The notes under the pieces: generated by a model
Told to the model about the DNA's origin: nothing
Database searches by the model: none
Seen by the model: the letters and a program-made list of their open reading frames with translations, nothing else
Shown: positions 24,973-33,489 of the stretch, piece by piece
Position numbering within the stretch: the stretch's first letter is position 1
Layout of the letters: each line of letters starts with the position of its first letter
Made by a program: the position numbers and the translations under genes
NCBI GenBank assembly: GCA_003155655.1
Contig: PMDS01000023.1
Location: 16,362-80,361 of the forward strand
Direction of reading: 5' to 3'
Origin: Melioribacter sp.
Lineage (GTDB): Bacteria; Bacteroidota; Ignavibacteria; Ignavibacteriales; Melioribacteraceae
Length of the DNA stretch: 64,000 nucleotides

Positions 24973-25009
24973 TTTGTTACCGTAGCGTTTTAAAAATTTT
25001 GTATATTTG
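24973..25009 (+). promoter_or_regulatory. Candidate promoter for fba
   Basis: TATATTTG (25002-25009) matches TAnnTTTG exactly. TTTG at 24973-24976 is 25 bases upstream, longer than the 20 of other candidates, and the leader would be about 160 bases. Confidence 0.3.
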
Positions 25010-25172
25010 CCTCTGGCAAAATAATCCGTATTGGTGTTGAAGCGGCATTTCATTTGTGGAATTCTGAAGAGGATTAAAAATTGATTTTGCTCATCAAGCG
25101 GGAATAAATTTTTATATATTTATACTTAATTAAACAGAATTAATTTTATTAAATAATATATTGGCGAAAAAT

Positions 25173-26165
25173 ATGACTACTTACAAAGAACTCGGACTTG
25201 TGAATTCAAAAGCACTTTTCCAGAAGGCAGTAAAAGGCGGGTATGCAATTCCTGCTTTTAATTTTAACAATCTTGAACAGCTCCAGGCAATTATTAGCGC
25301 ATGCGTGGAAACAAAATCACCTGTTATACTGCAGGTCTCAAGCGGCGCGCGTAAATATGCAAACCAGACTCTTCTAAAGCACCTTGCTAAAGGAGCTGTA
25401 GATTATGCAAATGATTTGGGATATGATATTCCAATAGTTCTGCATCTTGATCATGGCGATACATTTGAACTTTGCGTATCTTGTATAGAATCCGGTTTTT
25501 CATCCGTAATGATAGACGGCTCACATCATCCTTACGATAAAAACGTTGAGCTTACACGCCAGGTTGTTGAATACGCACATAAGTATGATGTTAGCGTCGA
25601 AGGTGAGCTTGGTGTTCTTGCAGGAATTGAAGATGAAGTTTCAAGCGCCGTAACCCATTATACAAAACCGGAAGAAGTTGAAGACTTTGTTAAAAAAACA
25701 GGTGTTGATTCACTGGCAATTTCAATCGGAACATCTCACGGCGCAAATAAATTTACACCGGCTCAATGTACACGCAATGCAGACGGCATACTTGTTCCCC
25801 CGCCGCTCCGTTTTGATATTCTTGAAGAATGTGAAAAAAGAATTCCCGGATTCCCCATTGTTCTGCACGGTGCTTCTTCTGTTCCTGCTGAACTTGTGAA
25901 GATTATTAATGCTAACGGCGGAAAATTAAAAGATGCTGTTGGTATCCCTGAAGATCAGTTACGCCGCGCTGCTGCTTCGGCAGTCTGCAAAGTAAATATT
26001 GATTCCGACGGCCGTCTTGCTATGACAGCCGCAGTCAGGAAAACTTTGACCGAGAACCCGGCTGAATTTGATCCGCGCAAATATCTTGGCCCAGCACGCG
26101 ATGCGTTAAAAGAATTATATAAGCACAAAGTTGTTGACGTGCTTGGAAGTGCAAACAGAGCATAG
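25173..26165 (+). CDS. fba: Class II fructose-1,6-bisphosphate aldolase
   Basis: About 330 residues. Zinc-dependent cleavage of fructose bisphosphate. Zinc and catalytic motifs: LHLDHGDTFELCVSCIESGFSSVMIDGSHHPYDKNV, VEGELGVLAG, SIGTSHGANKF, VLHGASSVP and KVNIDSD. The ATG at 25173 is preferred because it gives the usual MTTYKELGLVN start; a TTG at 25161 would add four residues. Neither has a clear ribosome site, which is common in this group. Followed by a good terminator. Confidence 0.95.
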   Translation: MTTYKELGLVNSKALFQKAVKGGYAIPAFNFNNLEQLQAIISACVETKSPVILQVSSGARKYANQTLLKHLAKGAVDYANDLGYDIPIVLHLDHGDTFELCVSCIESGFSSVMIDGSHHPYDKNVELTRQVVEYAHKYDVSVEGELGVLAGIEDEVSSAVTHYTKPEEVEDFVKKTGVDSLAISIGTSHGANKFTPAQCTRNADGILVPPPLRFDILEECEKRIPGFPIVLHGASSVPAELVKIINANGGKLKDAVGIPEDQLRRAAASAVCKVNIDSDGRLAMTAAVRKTLTENPAEFDPRKYLGPARDALKELYKHKVVDVLGSANRA

Positions 26166-26191
26166 TCAAATATATAGTATCAGCAGTAATG

Positions 26192-26223
26192 AAAAGGCGA
26201 TCATTTTTGACCGCCTTTTTTTA
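26192..26223 (+). terminator. Rho-independent terminator after fba
   Basis: AAAAGGCGaTCA / TGAcCGCCTTTT stem with one mismatch, a short T loop and a T-rich tail. Confidence 0.85.
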
Positions 26224-26920
26224 TTTACTTTGAAAAACACATCTGTTTCTACTCCCTGCCCGCGTTCATTACTTCAGTAATTCGGTAACGGTTCTGAGTC
26301 TGGTAAGCATCAAGATTTTTTGTCAATCTTGTAATCTTTTCGAGAATCTTTTTTGCAGAATATAACAATTCTCTTGTTAATACTTATCTACAACTTTTCA
26401 CCCATTTCTACCAAGTTTCACCCCTTTTTTATGCTACTTTTGTGCCATTTTTTATGCCATTTGGGGTCCGTTTTTATCCCATTTTTGTCCCTTTTTTTCA
26501 CCGCTGGGCAATTATGGAATAGTCAGTATGTCAAAGAACTTTCTAGGGTAAAATATTTTAACAACAAATTACTCTTTGCGAATATGCAAAACTCCCTTAA
26601 TAAATAATTTTGAACACTTCAAAAAAAAATCAGTTTAAAGCATTCCCTGAGTTTACCGAAGGGCAAGCTCTGAGCTTACTCGAAAGGTTTACCCTGAATA
26701 ATATCGAAGGGAAGAGTTTCCCCAATTTTTTTGTATTGAACTTTTCCCGCCGTAGCTTGCCCGTCTCTGTCAGCTGAAGGAGGGCTTGTCCCGACGTTTT
26801 TAGCAGGGCGGTGTTTATGAGGAGTCAAGAAATGATTTCCACCTATCGCACGGGCGGCATAGCCACAAGCAGAACTCAATCTTCCAATTATCTTCAGAAT
26901 TCATTAATTATATTTCACCT
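26224..26920. other. Gene-free stretch with pyrimidine-rich and palindromic repeats
   Basis: About 700 bases without a credible gene. 26395-26510 is a long pyrimidine tract with degenerate units such as ccatttttatcccattt. 26645-26711 has three copies of a CCCTGA-N-TCGAAGGG palindrome. 26745-26880 is more GC-rich than its surroundings and has no clear coding frame. The ORF at 26353-26607 is low-complexity and not believed. Confidence 0.55.
26645..26711. repeat. Three tandem copies of a CCCTGA...TCGAAGGG palindromic unit
   Basis: Copies at 26645-26663, 26668-26687 and 26692-26711. Each runs from CCCTGA (or CTCTGA) through 6-8 variable bases to CGAAGGG (or CGAAAGG). The unit is known as a common dispersed intergenic palindrome in environmental bacteria. 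Confidence 0.65.
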
Positions 26921-27598
26921 ATGAAATTAATCTTAATTGAAGACGAAAAAGATTTAGCTGGTTCAATAGAATCTTACCTTAAAAAGGAAGGGTATTTTAT
27001 TGACCGTGCGCATTCCTTTTCTCAGGCAAAAGAAAAAATAGGTTTTAACAGTTACGACTGCGCCCTTGTTGACCTAATGCTGCCTGATGGCAATGGAATT
27101 GAATTGGTTGACCAGATAAAAAAGATAAACCAGCAATGCGGGATAATTATCATATCTGCAAAGGAGTCTTTGGATGATAAAATTACAGGACTTAACATTG
27201 GCGCGGATGATTACATTACAAAACCCTTTCACCTTGCAGAACTCAACGCCAGAATAAAATCTGTTCTTAGAAGAAAATTTTATGACGGAAGCAATGAAAT
27301 AATTATTAATGAGCTGACAATTGAACCTGATAAAAGAGAAATGTTTGTCAATGATGTATTAGTAGATCTAACCAGGCGTGAATTTGATTTACTGTTGTTT
27401 TTTATTAGCAATAAAGAAAGAGTCTTAAATAAAGAAGCAATTATTGAACATGTTTGGGGTGATGATTCCAACGCTTTTGATAATTTGGATTTTGTCTATA
27501 CTCACATAAAAAATCTTCGAAGAAAGTTAAAGGATTTAGGAGCAGAAGATTATATTAAGTCTGTCTATGGAATTGGATACAAGTTCAGCATAAAATGA
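26921..27598 (+). CDS. OmpR-family response regulator
   Basis: 225 residues. Receiver domain about 1-115 with Asp51 phosphoacceptor (CALVDLMLPDGNGIEL), Glu7/Asp8 and Lys at TKPF. Winged-helix DNA-binding domain about 130-222 (VDLTRREFDLLLFF ... VYTHIKNLRRKLK ... IKSVYGIGYKFS). Overlaps the histidine kinase gene by 4 bases, so the pair is one operon. The kinase/receptor context suggests it controls the TonB-dependent receptor gene that follows. Confidence 0.94.
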   Translation: MKLILIEDEKDLAGSIESYLKKEGYFIDRAHSFSQAKEKIGFNSYDCALVDLMLPDGNGIELVDQIKKINQQCGIIIISAKESLDDKITGLNIGADDYITKPFHLAELNARIKSVLRRKFYDGSNEIIINELTIEPDKREMFVNDVLVDLTRREFDLLLFFISNKERVLNKEAIIEHVWGDDSNAFDNLDFVYTHIKNLRRKLKDLGAEDYIKSVYGIGYKFSIK

Positions 27599-28851
27599 AA
27601 CTGCTTAATAAAATATCATATTACTATATATTGAATACAGCAATACTTTTTGTATTCGGTTTACTTGCAATATATTTATCAGTTAATAGAATAATTGATG
27701 GAAAAACAAGGGGGCAGCTTAAAGATACAAGTAAAGAAGTAATTTTAAAAATACAGCATGGAATTATAAATGAATATCCTCCTTTAGTGGAAATAACCGA
27801 GCTGAAAGACAAAAATTTTACTAAACCAGCATTTAGCGATACAACAATTTTTTTGGCATCAGAAAATGATAGAGATCCTTACAGGCAATATAAAGTTTAT
27901 AAACAAATTGGAGATAAGAATTACAGAATTATTGTCAGAACTTCATTGATTGAGAAAGAAGATTTATTCTCAACCATTCTTATCATATTGGGAATTATAA
28001 TTTCTTTTTTGTTAGCTGCTTTGTTTATAATAAACAGGTTTACAACGCGAAAAATATTTAAACCGTTTTATTCCAATCTGGGCAGGTTAAAAACTTTCTC
28101 GCTTCATAAAAATAATTCTTTGGAATTAGATAGGTCCAACATCAATGAATTTAATGAACTTAATAATGCTCTAATAGAACTTTCGGAAAAGGCATTGAAA
28201 GAATACCAATCAATAAAAGAGTTTTCAGAAGATTTAAGCCACGAATTACAAACACCGGTTGCTGTTATAAAAGCAAAAGCGGAATTGCTTCAGCAGGAGG
28301 AATTTGAAGATCAGGAAACCAACAATAATTTGCAATCTATAATAAATAACACAATTAAACTTGATAAATTAAATAAGTCTTTGGTACTTTTGGCAAAACT
28401 GGAGACTAAAGATTTCTTCCCTTCTCAAAAGACTGTTCTGAAAGATAAAATTGAAAAAATAGTCGAAAATTTTAGAGATATAGCTCACTCGAAGAACCTC
28501 AATCTGAAAATGAATTTAGATTCCAATTATGAAGCTGATATCAACGAAAATTTGCTGGATATTATGTTAAGCAACTTAATATCAAATTCTATAAAACATA
28601 ATGTGACAGGGGGAGATATTATTGTGGGGCTTGAAAATTCAATTTTATCAATTATGAATTCAGGAAAAGTACCTAAACAGGAACCAGTGAATTATTTTAA
28701 AAGATTTTCTTATGATGAGAAATCCCCAAATTCTCTTGGATTAGGTCTGGCAATTGTTAAAAAGATATGCAACCTGTACGGAATTGAAATCAAATACAGC
28801 TTTGAGAAATCGTATCATATATTTATTATTAATTTTGAGCCTTCACGTTAA
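27595..28851 (+). CDS. Membrane sensor histidine kinase
   Basis: 418 residues. Membrane helices at about 13-31 and 124-146 flank a short periplasmic sensor domain. The HisKA H-box is FSEDLSHELQTPVAVIK with His216. The HATPase part has NLISNSIKHN (N-box) and LGLGLAIVKKICNLYG (G-box). No clear HAMP domain is visible between the second helix and the H-box. Partner of the OmpR-type regulator just upstream. Confidence 0.93.
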   Translation: MKLLNKISYYYILNTAILFVFGLLAIYLSVNRIIDGKTRGQLKDTSKEVILKIQHGIINEYPPLVEITELKDKNFTKPAFSDTTIFLASENDRDPYRQYKVYKQIGDKNYRIIVRTSLIEKEDLFSTILIILGIIISFLLAALFIINRFTTRKIFKPFYSNLGRLKTFSLHKNNSLELDRSNINEFNELNNALIELSEKALKEYQSIKEFSEDLSHELQTPVAVIKAKAELLQQEEFEDQETNNNLQSIINNTIKLDKLNKSLVLLAKLETKDFFPSQKTVLKDKIEKIVENFRDIAHSKNLNLKMNLDSNYEADINENLLDIMLSNLISNSIKHNVTGGDIIVGLENSILSIMNSGKVPKQEPVNYFKRFSYDEKSPNSLGLGLAIVKKICNLYGIEIKYSFEKSYHIFIINFEPSR

Positions 28852-28970
28852 GACTATCCCAACCATCCAACATTATAATAATTTTTGCAAAAGAGTAGTT
28901 CTCTTCAAGGTTTCTTCAAAATCGCTCTTTATTTATACACAGTAAAAATAATCCTCTAATGGAGAAATGT

Positions 28971-31391
28971 ATGCGTATTTGGTCTTTAGTAATATTTTTA
29001 GCTTTTATACTAATCCTTAGTATAACTACAAATGCACAGAATACTGGATCAATATCAGGAACAGTTATAGATTCCACAAGCCAACAAGGGATTGAATTTG
29101 CAAGTATCAGCATTATTAAGGAAGCGGATGGCATTGCTGTTACCGGCGCTATGACAAACAGCAAAGGAAAATTTGAAATAACCGATATATCATTTGGAAA
29201 TTATTTAATTAGAATTAGTTCGGTTGGATATATAACAAAAAATACTGTAACCATATCGATTAGTACCAAGAATAGAATTATTAATCTTGGTAATATTATT
29301 TTAATGCCTGTTCCGGTTAATATGGATGAAGTTTCTGTTACATCAAAAAAAATTATGTTGAATAATTCTATTGATCGTAAAGTATATAATGTGCAGGAAG
29401 ATGTAATGAGCAAAACAGGATCTGCAAGTGATCTACTACAAAATATTCCCTCTGTTCAGGTTGATATTGATGGGAATGTAAGTCTTCGTGGTTCTTCAAA
29501 TGTTATGATTTTAATTAATGGAAAAGCAAATCCCCTCATGGACAAAACAAGGGCAGATGCTTTGCAGCAGATGCCCGCAAATTCTATAGAAAGAATTGAA
29601 GTAATTACAAATCCTTCAGCAAAGTATAAACCTGACGGTTCTGCGGGCATTATAAACATTGTATTGAAAAAAGAAACTGCTACTGGGCTTAACGGGAATA
29701 TTGGAGCAAATGCCGGAATCAAGGAAAGATATAATGGAAATGTTTCACTTAACTACAAACCAAATGGTGTGAACTATTTTGGAAGTTTAAGCTTTAGGCA
29801 GGACGACCGCAACAGTATCTCATCTGATATAAGAACACAATTTGACAGAGGGACAAATCTGCCTGGCTATTATAATAATAACAGTACTTCTCACTCACGT
29901 CCGCTTTCAAGGGGAGGTATGCTTGGATTTGATTATACCTTGGATCAATTAAACAGCTTTGGCCTTTCCGGGCATTATTTATACAGAGGTTTCACAAGAA
30001 ATGATATGTCTAATTATATATTGAGAGACAATAATCTATCAGTAACTGAAGATTACTCAAGAAGCCGGTATGATCCCGAATATGAAGAGGAAGGAGATGT
30101 TACGGGATTTTTTCAGCATAACTTTTCTAAAGAAGATCATAAATTACGTTTTGAAGTAAATGCCTCATTTTCTCCTGAAGTTGAAGATAATCATTACGCA
30201 AACATTTATAGAATACCTGCTGTTCCAAATGAATTTGATAATACCTTGATAAAACAAAAGGACAATAAATTGCAAATGGTTGCGGAATACTCAAATCCAA
30301 TAAGCGAAAACGCATCTTTTGAAGCCGGGTACAATGGCGACTTGAACAAAGTAGATTTGGATTTTTTTGGAGAAATTTTTGATCCAATGAAAAATGGTTT
30401 TGTAACAGATATGACCAGGACAAATCATTTTATTTATAACGAAAGTTTACATGCTGTCTACGCAACATATTCAAATACATTTGGGCAATTTGGTGTTTTG
30501 GGCGGTTTACGTGTAGAACAATCTTTTATTAAAGCAAATCTTGTTTCCAGGGATTCCGTAATTAATAATCAATATTTCAATATATACCCAACTCTTCATC
30601 TCAGCTATAAACTTAGTGATATTTTTCAGATTCAGTTGAATTACAGCAAACGAGCAAACAGACCCGAAGGAGATGATTTAAATCCTTTCCCTGAGTATCA
30701 GGACCCAAGAAATATCAGGGCTGGAAATCCCAATCTTAAACCGGAGTTTATTCATTCTTTGGAATTTGGAATCCAATGGCAAAATGATTTCTTAACAATT
30801 GTTCCAAGCCTGTTTTACAGGAGCCGGTTCAACAGGATGACGAGCGTTACAACAGCTCTTAATGATACAACCCTTTTAACAACAAGAGAAAATTTATCCT
30901 CAGATCAATCGGCAGGATTTGAAATTGTTTTTTCCGGTAGTTTTGGAAATTTTTTAACTGCAAACCTGAGCACTAATGCATTTTATGAACAGATTGACGC
31001 AACAAATTTAGGGTTTGGTGCAAACAAATCTACAATTTCGTGGAGCGGCAATATGAGCTGCAACGTGAACTTAACCTCTACAACAATGCTGCAAATAAAT
31101 TCCAATTTTAGATCTTCACAGCTAACACCGCAAGGAGAGAATAAACCGAATTTTGTTTTTAATCTTGGCTTAAGGCAGGATTTATTTGATGAAAAGCTGT
31201 CATTAATTTTTACAATGTCCGATGTATTTAAAACTCTGAAACGGGAAACGAACTTAGATACATCATGGTTAATACAGGCAACAAAAAACAGCAGGGATTC
31301 CCAGATTATGTATTTGGGAGTAACTTATCATTTAGGCAAGACTTCTAAAAAAGCGAAAGAGAAAGCAATACAATATGATAATGGAATTTGA
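28971..31391 (+). CDS. TonB-dependent outer-membrane receptor (carboxypeptidase-regulatory-like, plug, barrel)
   Basis: About 806 residues. The ATG at 28971 is chosen because GGAG lies 6 bases upstream; the ATG at 28959 is not preceded by a site. Signal peptide about 1-24 (ILSITTNAQ). A carboxypeptidase-regulatory-like domain spans about 28-110 (GSISGTVIDSTSQQGIEFASISI). The plug spans about 125-230 (LLQNIPSVQVDIDGNVSLRGSSNVMILINGK, IERIEVITNPSAKYKPDGSAGIINIVLKK). A long beta barrel follows to the C-terminus. No SusD partner is adjacent. It sits 119 bases after a two-component system. Ligand unknown. Confidence 0.93.
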   Translation: MRIWSLVIFLAFILILSITTNAQNTGSISGTVIDSTSQQGIEFASISIIKEADGIAVTGAMTNSKGKFEITDISFGNYLIRISSVGYITKNTVTISISTKNRIINLGNIILMPVPVNMDEVSVTSKKIMLNNSIDRKVYNVQEDVMSKTGSASDLLQNIPSVQVDIDGNVSLRGSSNVMILINGKANPLMDKTRADALQQMPANSIERIEVITNPSAKYKPDGSAGIINIVLKKETATGLNGNIGANAGIKERYNGNVSLNYKPNGVNYFGSLSFRQDDRNSISSDIRTQFDRGTNLPGYYNNNSTSHSRPLSRGGMLGFDYTLDQLNSFGLSGHYLYRGFTRNDMSNYILRDNNLSVTEDYSRSRYDPEYEEEGDVTGFFQHNFSKEDHKLRFEVNASFSPEVEDNHYANIYRIPAVPNEFDNTLIKQKDNKLQMVAEYSNPISENASFEAGYNGDLNKVDLDFFGEIFDPMKNGFVTDMTRTNHFIYNESLHAVYATYSNTFGQFGVLGGLRVEQSFIKANLVSRDSVINNQYFNIYPTLHLSYKLSDIFQIQLNYSKRANRPEGDDLNPFPEYQDPRNIRAGNPNLKPEFIHSLEFGIQWQNDFLTIVPSLFYRSRFNRMTSVTTALNDTTLLTTRENLSSDQSAGFEIVFSGSFGNFLTANLSTNAFYEQIDATNLGFGANKSTISWSGNMSCNVNLTSTTMLQINSNFRSSQLTPQGENKPNFVFNLGLRQDLFDEKLSLIFTMSDVFKTLKRETNLDTSWLIQATKNSRDSQIMYLGVTYHLGKTSKKAKEKAIQYDNGI

Positions 31392-31442
31392 TAATACTTG
31401 AGCATTTCTAGTGGAAGCTTCTTTGAAAAATAAAAATAATCG

Positions 31443-31463
31443 GGCTGCTGTATTTTAGCAGCC
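31443..31463. terminator. Bidirectional terminator between receptor and MBOAT genes
   Basis: GGCTGCT / AGCAGCC stem with a 7-base loop between convergent genes; AT-rich flanks on both sides. Confidence 0.75.
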
Positions 31464-31472
31464 TATTTTATT

Positions 31473-32972
31473 CTAAAACTGGAAATATACAAACGGCTGA
31501 ATATCCGCGGATTTAAATTGTGCGGCAATCCAGATTACAATTACAAGTAAAGCAATCTTTCCGGCAAGGGGTAAAGCTGTAACAGTTTTTTTCATCCATG
31601 TGTAAAATTTAACAGGCAGGAAATGAGAAATGAATCCAATTACAATCAAACCAAATATAAGCGGCATCTTCTCAATGAATTGAAGAAATACCTCCGCATG
31701 GAAGAAATCGGTAATCTGGTTTATCATATCCTTAATGGTTTGCAAATTGCTTAATCTGAATATCAAAAAAGAAAACGCAATAAAATGAAAAGTAATTACT
31801 ATCTGGAAGAATTTTAAAATTTTTGTATTATAAATTTTTAAAGCCTTATAAAGTTTAATCTTGGGCTTTTGAATGATTATAGCAATGGACATTAATACAC
31901 CAAAGTAAGTTCCCCAAAGAATAAAATTCCATCCGGCGCCGTGCCATAAACCGCAGATAAAAAATGTAACAACCAAAGCAATAATGTTCCCCCACATTTT
32001 TAGCCCGCGTAAAGAAATCTGTATTGGTTTAAATAGATAATCCAGCAGCCAGGTTGAAAGAGATATATGCCAGCGCCGCCAGAAATCAGCTATGCTTGCC
32101 GCTTTAAATGGAGAATTAAAGTTATCCATAATTTTAAAACCAAGCAGCAGGGAAATTGCAATTGCCAAATCTGTATAACCCGAAAAATCACAATAGAGAC
32201 GGAGAGCATAAGTATAAATAGCCAGCAGGTTTTCTACACCGGTATATCTCAAAGGGAATTCAAAAACCCTTGAAAGAAAATTATCTTCCAAATAGCTGCT
32301 GATTACTACCGTTTTTAGCAGTCCGGTACAAATTAATAAAGTAGCTCTTCCAAGATCATCTTTAGAAAGAAAAGGCTCTTTTTCTATCTGTGGAATAAAT
32401 TTAGCCGCCCTGTCAATGGGACCCATTAATACATTTGGGAAAAAAACTAAATAGAGAAGAAAATCGAAAAAGTTTTTAGTCGGCTTCATTGTATCATAAT
32501 AAATATCAAAAATGTATGTGAGCGCTTTGAAAGTATAGAATGAAATTCCAATGGGTAAGAATATTGCAAGCGGGCTGAACTCAGTTCCGCGGAAATCATT
32601 TATTATCTGCAAAAAGAAATTTGTGTATTTGAAATAACCTAAGAGTGCAATGTTAAGAATAAGAGCAAGAACAAGAAAAATTCTCTTAATTGGAAAACTT
32701 TCGGTGCCGGCAATCCACCTGCCAAGAAAAAAATTGATTATTGTTGATAATATCAATATTCCGGCATAATAGCCCGCCGCCAGGTAGTAAAAGTAAAAGG
32801 AGAAAATAATTAGAAGGCTTACACGTGCATGTTTATTGTATTTAATTAGATTGTAAATTATTATCAAACCAAAAAAAAGAAACAAGAACAGGCTTGTGTT
32901 AAATAAAAGAGGTTCGTTGGGTTTGTACCCAAGAAGATTCCAGATGTTTTCAAATTTAATAGTATTGGGCAT
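31473..32972 (-). CDS. MBOAT-family O-acyltransferase (AlgI/DltB type)
   Basis: 499 residues with about ten to twelve membrane helices. Family signatures: FWRRWHISLSTWLLDYLF (His302) and GLWHGAGWNFILWG with catalytic-type His344. These proteins move an acyl group across the membrane to an extracytoplasmic hydroxyl. Upstream on the same strand are a carrier protein, two adenylate-forming ligases and SGNH proteins, the same kinds of parts as DltA/B/C/D, but with a fatty-acid-type ligase. Acceptor (lipid or polysaccharide) unknown. A gap of 283 bases with a palindromic element separates it from the carrier gene. Confidence 0.93.
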   Translation of the reverse strand: MPNTIKFENIWNLLGYKPNEPLLFNTSLFLFLFFGLIIIYNLIKYNKHARVSLLIIFSFYFYYLAAGYYAGILILSTIINFFLGRWIAGTESFPIKRIFLVLALILNIALLGYFKYTNFFLQIINDFRGTEFSPLAIFLPIGISFYTFKALTYIFDIYYDTMKPTKNFFDFLLYLVFFPNVLMGPIDRAAKFIPQIEKEPFLSKDDLGRATLLICTGLLKTVVISSYLEDNFLSRVFEFPLRYTGVENLLAIYTYALRLYCDFSGYTDLAIAISLLLGFKIMDNFNSPFKAASIADFWRRWHISLSTWLLDYLFKPIQISLRGLKMWGNIIALVVTFFICGLWHGAGWNFILWGTYFGVLMSIAIIIQKPKIKLYKALKIYNTKILKFFQIVITFHFIAFSFLIFRLSNLQTIKDMINQITDFFHAEVFLQFIEKMPLIFGLIVIGFISHFLPVKFYTWMKKTVTALPLAGKIALLVIVIWIAAQFKSADIQPFVYFQF

Positions 32973-33028
32973 AGAATTTTTTTTGTTCTAAAATTAGTAA
33001 ATCACCTTATGCATAATCTAATTTATAA

Positions 33029-33083
33029 CCACGTCCTTCAGGACGTGGAGTGTAACCAAGTAAAAAAATCCGGGCTTTAGCCC
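33029..33083. repeat. REP-like two-palindrome element
   Basis: CCACGTCCttcaGGACGTGG (33029-33048) then, after a 23-base spacer containing an A-run, GGGCTttAGCCC (33072-33083). The arrangement of two short palindromes is typical of REP sequences spread by single-stranded transposases. No transposase is seen in the window. Confidence 0.65.
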
Positions 33084-33255
33084 AACTCTTTGTTCAATGG
33101 ACAGATAATTTTGTTATTAGCTTACATCTTCATAATGAACTCGAAAATATGAAAGCATCCTTTGCTATTTAGTCTTAAAATCAATTGGTGCAAATACCGT
33201 TTTTGCGTAACGTGAGTTATTAAAATAAACTCTTACTCTTAATAACCGCTGAAAA

Positions 33256-33489
33256 CTACTTGCCGGTTTTTGTATCCACGAGTTTCTGAAGATCACCAAC
33301 GTCTTTCAGACGCAGCACTTCATAACTCTTAAATTTAATGTTGAAATGTTTTTCAACAGCAAGTATAATATTAACATGATTAAGAGAATCCCACCCGGGC
33401 ACCTGTGTTGCCATAGTTTCATCTTGAAGATCAAAATCATCAAGATCAAGCTGTGTGAGAATTACTTTTTTGAGTTCTTGTGAAATCAT
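33256..33489 (-). CDS. Acyl carrier protein
   Basis: 77 residues. The phosphopantetheine attachment motif is PGWDSLNHVNIILAVEKHF with Ser34. It carries an acyl chain loaded by the ligases encoded directly upstream. The ligase stop and this start share a base (TAATG), so synthesis of the two proteins is tightly coupled. It is shorter and more divergent than housekeeping AcpP (DSLDTVE), which supports a dedicated role. Confidence 0.92.
   Translation of the reverse strand: MISQELKKVILTQLDLDDFDLQDETMATQVPGWDSLNHVNIILAVEKHFNIKFKSYEVLRLKDVGDLQKLVDTKTGK

Noticed and set aside
26353..26607. 84-codon ORF in the pyrimidine-rich stretch
   Set aside because: Low-complexity Phe/Leu-rich translation arising from the T/C tract, no ribosome site, no recognisable domain.
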